A DNA stretch of 16,902 nt from Bacteroidales bacterium (GTDB lineage Bacteria > Bacteroidota > Bacteroidia > Bacteroidales > Paludibacteraceae), in contig CAAFYY010000098.1 of NCBI GenBank assembly GCA_900767385.1, positions 1 to 16,902 of the forward strand. Reading direction: 5' to 3'. This document shows positions 13,487-16,902 of this stretch, piece by piece. Below the pieces are notes generated by a model. That model worked only from the letters and a program-made list of their open reading frames with translations, searched no databases and had not been told where the DNA came from. Made by a program: the position numbers and the translations under genes. How positions within the stretch are numbered: position 1 is the first letter of the stretch; every line of letters begins with the position of its first letter.

Positions 13487-14776
13487 ATGAAAAAATCGTT
13501 TTTGCTAATTGTGGCATTGCTTTCACTCCTGCCACTTGCTGCACAAGACTCCATCCGCCATCAGCGCATCTCCTTGGCTGAGGCTCACCAACTCTGTCTG
13601 GAGCATAACCGCCAACTCCAGAACGCCACCCTCGACGTCAAGAAAAGCGAGGCAGCCCGTTGGCAAACCATCGCAAGCATGTTGCCTCAGGCTCAGATGG
13701 GCTTGGACTACAGCAACATGTGCGGATATAAACTCAATATGGGCGCTTTCGAGATCCCGATGAACCCATCCGGAACCATGAACATCACCGCCTCCATCGC
13801 CTTGAGCGGAGCGCAGATCGTCGGCGCATTGGTTCAGAACCTCGCCATCCAAATGTCGGATATCACAGCCAAACAGACCGAACAGAATACCCTCAGCAAC
13901 GTCACCTACTCCTATATGTCCATCCTCGCCATGGAACAGACCGTCGGCCTCCTCAAGCAGAACCTCGGCAACATGAACGAATTGCAAAAGTTTACCGACG
14001 AGGCAGTCCGCGTAGGCGTCAGCGAGCGCACCGAAGCCGACAAACTCGCCGTTCAGGTGGCCAGCATGCGTAGCGCCATCAACCAGATGGAACGCACCCT
14101 CGAAGTGCTCTACAACAGCTTCGCACTCCAGTTGGGCGCCGGCATCTCAGTCCGCTACGAGCCTTCACAGACCATCGAGGAACTCCTCAACGCCGAAGAA
14201 GTCTTGAAACTCATCAACACCGATTTCACCCTCGAAAACAACTACACTTACCAACTCGTGGAGCAGAACACCAAACTCTCCAAACGTCAGGTCACCCTTG
14301 CTGCCATGGACTACCTCCCAACCGTAAGCGCCTACTATCAGTACTCTGCCAAGACCTACTTCGGCAAAGACCAAGGCATGAACATGACCCCTCCTAACGC
14401 TGTTGGTATTTCTGCTACAGTGCCATTGTGGTCAAGCGGTCGCCGTGCCGCCTCCGTCCACGAGAAGAAACTCGCCTACCAAGAGGCTCAGAACAATCAA
14501 GAGGATATGAAAGACAATCTCTTGATTCAAGACAAACAGTTGAAATACAACCTCTCGTCAAGCTACGAGAACTTCCTCATCCAGAAAGACAACATGGATG
14601 TCTCCCTCCGCGTCTACCAGAATATCTCTGAGAAATTTGCCCACGGCTACTCCTCAAGCCTTGAGGTGACCACCGCAAGTTCAGACCTCATCTCAGCGCA
14701 AAACAACTACATCAACGCCTTGCTTGAGGTAGTCAACGCACAACTCGAGTTGCGCAAACTCCTCAACCTCTTCTAA
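13487..14776 (+). CDS. TolC-family outer membrane efflux channel
   Basis: The 429-aa product is the outer membrane exit duct of a tripartite efflux pump. Residues 1-19 are a signal peptide (LLSLLPLAAQ/DS). The mature part shows the TolC/OEP duplication: ISLAEAHQLCLEHNRQLQNA opens the first repeat, with long alpha-helical stretches around 120-205 and 315-425. PTVSAYYQYSAKTYFG and VGISATVPLWSSGRR give the typical beta-strand and bend of the second repeat. It ends in the helix that includes LEVVNAQLELRKLLNLF. Length agrees with Bacteroidota members. It is followed by the adaptor after 39 nt. The transported compound cannot be read from the sequence. Confidence 0.94.
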   Translation: MKKSFLLIVALLSLLPLAAQDSIRHQRISLAEAHQLCLEHNRQLQNATLDVKKSEAARWQTIASMLPQAQMGLDYSNMCGYKLNMGAFEIPMNPSGTMNITASIALSGAQIVGALVQNLAIQMSDITAKQTEQNTLSNVTYSYMSILAMEQTVGLLKQNLGNMNELQKFTDEAVRVGVSERTEADKLAVQVASMRSAINQMERTLEVLYNSFALQLGAGISVRYEPSQTIEELLNAEEVLKLINTDFTLENNYTYQLVEQNTKLSKRQVTLAAMDYLPTVSAYYQYSAKTYFGKDQGMNMTPPNAVGISATVPLWSSGRRAASVHEKKLAYQEAQNNQEDMKDNLLIQDKQLKYNLSSSYENFLIQKDNMDVSLRVYQNISEKFAHGYSSSLEVTTASSDLISAQNNYINALLEVVNAQLELRKLLNLF

Positions 14777-14815
14777 CGGTATCCAACAATCGAAAAGAAA
14801 AAAAATATCATCATA

Positions 14816-15838
14816 ATGGAAATTAAGAAATCATTGGTACTGATGGCATGCGCCACAGCCGTTCTCTTCTCTGCTTGCGGCAAGAAAGCCGACACCACCA
14901 AGCAACAGGAAGTGAAGAAAGAAAAAGTAGAGACTTCTCTCCTTCAAACTCAGAAAATTCAACGTGTGCTGAGTCTCTCAACCACCCTCCAGGGCTACGA
15001 GACCGTAAGCATCTCACCATCCGTCACCGGCAACATCGAGCACATCTACGTCGATGTAAGTTCACGCGTGTCTCAGGGTCAGATGCTCGTCCGTATGGAC
15101 CGCACACAATATAATACTGCCAAACTCACCTTCGCCAACCTCGGCGTCGAACTCTCCCGTACAGAGGCTTTGAAGAAAAGCGGAAGCATCAGTCAACAGG
15201 TTTACGACCAAACCAAACTCCAGTACGACCAGACCAAAAACAACCTCGACTTCCTCGAGCAGAACACCTTCGTGAAGGCTCCATTCTCAGGCGTCATCTC
15301 TGCCAAGAACTACGAGGACGGCGAACTCTATGGCGGTCAGCCAATCCTTCAACTCACCCGCATCAGCACCTTGAAGGCTTATATCGCTGTGCCTGAGTCC
15401 TACTTCCCTATCGTCAAGGCAGGTCAGAAAATCTCCCTCTTCTCCGAGATCTATCCCGACCAAACCTTCGACGCCACCATCGAGACCGTCTACCCAACCA
15501 TCGACGCCTCCACCCACACCTTCCAAGTGAAGCTCAAAATCCCTAACGGCAAGGAAATCCTCCGTCCAGGTATGTACGTCCGCACCGAGATGGCCCTCGG
15601 CGAAGCTGAAGCCGTCATGGCTCCTTACCAGGCTGTCTTGAAACTCGTCGGCGCCAACGACCGTTACGTCTTCGTTAACGACAACGGCGTTGCAAAACGT
15701 GTCGATGTAGAATTGGGACAACGTGTTGACTCATACATCGAAATCAGCGGCGAAGGCATCCACGAAGGCCTCGAAATCGTTACCCTCGGACAAGGACGTC
15801 TCGTTGACGGCTCTCTCCTTGAGATCACCAACAAGTAA
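14816..15838 (+). CDS. RND efflux periplasmic adaptor (membrane fusion protein), lipoprotein
   Basis: The 340-aa protein links the pump with the TolC channel. A lipoprotein signal ends at LFSAC (Cys21), so it should be anchored in the inner membrane. The first lipoyl half follows at about 65-95 (ISPSVTGNIEHIYVDVSSRV, GQMLVRMD), then a short alpha-hairpin (about 96-148). The second lipoyl half (FVKAPFSGVISAKN, GELYGGQPIL) follows, then a beta-barrel domain with LRPGMYVRTEM near residue 256. A membrane-proximal domain closes with the pattern VELGQRVDSYIEISGEGIHEGLEIVTLGQGRLVDGS. The hairpin is short compared with AcrA. The pump gene starts 28 nt later. Confidence 0.95.
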   Translation: MEIKKSLVLMACATAVLFSACGKKADTTKQQEVKKEKVETSLLQTQKIQRVLSLSTTLQGYETVSISPSVTGNIEHIYVDVSSRVSQGQMLVRMDRTQYNTAKLTFANLGVELSRTEALKKSGSISQQVYDQTKLQYDQTKNNLDFLEQNTFVKAPFSGVISAKNYEDGELYGGQPILQLTRISTLKAYIAVPESYFPIVKAGQKISLFSEIYPDQTFDATIETVYPTIDASTHTFQVKLKIPNGKEILRPGMYVRTEMALGEAEAVMAPYQAVLKLVGANDRYVFVNDNGVAKRVDVELGQRVDSYIEISGEGIHEGLEIVTLGQGRLVDGSLLEITNK

Positions 15839-15866
15839 ACCAACACAAAACAATTACTGAAACACT

Positions 15867-16902
15867 ATGAGTATTTACAAAACGGCGATTGATAAACCGA
15901 TTACCACAGCCCTCATCTTTGTGGCTGTCGTCATCATCGGTATCTTCTCCTACGTTCAGTTGCCGGTGGACCAATTCCCGGAAATGGATCCACCATACGT
16001 CACCGTCATGACCACCTATCCGGGTGCGAGTGCCAGTGAGATCGAGACCAACGTGACCAAGTTGATGGAGAACAGCCTGAACTCCGTTGACGGCTTGAAG
16101 AAACTCACTTCAACCTCCAAGGATAACATCTCCATGGTCTTGATGGAATTTGAATGGGGCACCGACCTCACCGAGGCTGTCAACGACGTCCGCTCCTATA
16201 TCGAGATGACCAAGGACAACCTTCCAGACGCCTGCTCCACACCGTTCGTCTTCAAGTTCAGTTCTTCTGCCATGCCTATCGCTCAGTACGCCATCACTGC
16301 GAAAGAGAGCTACCCAGGCTTGGATAAACTGCTGAATGACGAGGTCGTGCCTCAGTTGAACCGTGTAAATGGTATCGGCAACCTCACCCTCTCCGGCACA
16401 CCGGAGCGCTACGTCTACGTCGACATCGACCAAGCTAAACTCGACGCCTACGGCATCCCACTCGAGACCGTCGGTCAAGCCATTAGCGGCAACAACCTCA
16501 ACCTCTCCTCTGGTACTGTCAAGATGGAAAAAGAACAGTATCAGATGCAGGTACGAAGCGAATACCTCGAGAGCGAAGAAATCAACAACATCATCGTCAC
16601 CACCACCTACGACGGCAAACAGGTCTACGTTCGCGACCTCGCCACCGTACGCGACACCATCAAAGACCTCTCCCTCGACGAAAAAACCAATGGTCAGGAG
16701 AGTGTCCGCCTCATCGTCAGCAAACAGTCTGGCGGCAACACCGTACAGATTTGCCGCGACCTCCGCAAAGAACTTGACATCATCCGCAAACAATTGCCTT
16801 CCGACGTCAAGATCTCCGAGATCTACGACTCCTCCACCGATATCCAGAACTCCATCGACTCACTGAAAGAATCCATCGGCTACGCCCTCCTCTTCGTCGT
16901 AC
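15867..16902 (+). CDS. RND efflux permease, 5' part, cut by window end
   Basis: An ATG at 15867 opens a frame that stays open to the end (345 codons visible of an expected ~1000-1050). The start MSIYKTAIDKPITTALIF with transmembrane helix 1 (about 10-31), then LPVDQFPEMDPPYVTVMT, YPGASASEIETNVT, and SKDNISMVLMEFEWG are typical of the HAE1/AcrB proton-driven drug exporters. The visible part covers helix 1 and the first periplasmic porter loop. It stops at the start of helix 2 (GYALLFVVV). PEMDPP and the lack of heavy-metal CzcA-type features favour a drug or hydrophobic compound exporter over a metal pump. It is the third structural gene of the efflux operon and is partial only because of the window border. 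Confidence 0.95.
   Translation, partial: MSIYKTAIDKPITTALIFVAVVIIGIFSYVQLPVDQFPEMDPPYVTVMTTYPGASASEIETNVTKLMENSLNSVDGLKKLTSTSKDNISMVLMEFEWGTDLTEAVNDVRSYIEMTKDNLPDACSTPFVFKFSSSAMPIAQYAITAKESYPGLDKLLNDEVVPQLNRVNGIGNLTLSGTPERYVYVDIDQAKLDAYGIPLETVGQAISGNNLNLSSGTVKMEKEQYQMQVRSEYLESEEINNIIVTTTYDGKQVYVRDLATVRDTIKDLSLDEKTNGQESVRLIVSKQSGGNTVQICRDLRKELDIIRKQLPSDVKISEIYDSSTDIQNSIDSLKESIGYALLFVV

Noticed and set aside
16110..16793. 227-aa - strand frame
   Set aside because: Antisense shadow of the RND permease, whose frame is clear from 15867 onward.

Overview
The window looks like chromosome of a member of the Bacteroidales (phylum Bacteroidota). Three things point there. A secreted subtilase carries a Por/type IX secretion (T9SS) C-terminal sorting domain. 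Signal peptides end in a TAQ/AAQ-like pattern, and Shine-Dalgarno signals are weak. Seven promoter-like sites fit the Bacteroidota pattern (TTTG/TTG at -33, TAnnTTTG at -7); in five the spacer is 19-20 nt and in one it is 17, while the site before the oadA-like gene shows only a -7 box.

Layout. 1-402 is a non-coding tandem repeat array of ten 41/42-bp units. A small + strand ORF of uncertain status follows (445-552). From about 0.54 to 12.15 kb every convincing gene is on the - strand. In transcription order they are: an oadA-like carboxyltransferase gene (12041-10266) with a hairpin leader and its own terminator; manA-pgm (10084-7347), sugar-phosphate metabolism; a structured, 6S-RNA-like small RNA (about 7316-7079) with promoter and terminator; a translation-centred operon rplY-pth-hslR-DUF3467-tilS (6877-3515) with a structured leader; and a two-gene secreted unit (3292-596). 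In that last unit a free-standing propeptide-like protein precedes a T9SS-exported subtilisin-like protease, closed by a strong terminator.

After an unusually long gene-poor gap (12042-12858) the direction flips. The + strand then holds a tetR-type regulator gene with a TTG start, followed by a tripartite RND efflux operon: TolC-like outer membrane channel, periplasmic lipoprotein adaptor, and an inner-membrane RND pump cut by the window end.

How the genes work together. The efflux genes should form one pump across both membranes, repressed or induced through the TetR protein at an unusual promoter region where + and - strand promoters overlap. The rplY operon groups ribosome and tRNA maintenance. 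ManA and the phosphohexomutase connect fructose-6-P/mannose-6-P and hexose-1-P pools. The most unusual points are the stand-alone propeptide homologue beside its protease, the oadA-like protein whose carrier domain has lost the biotin-accepting lysine, the rod-shaped small RNA, the repeat array with interchangeable dyads, and the unexplained, possibly transcribed gap at 12.16-12.79 kb.
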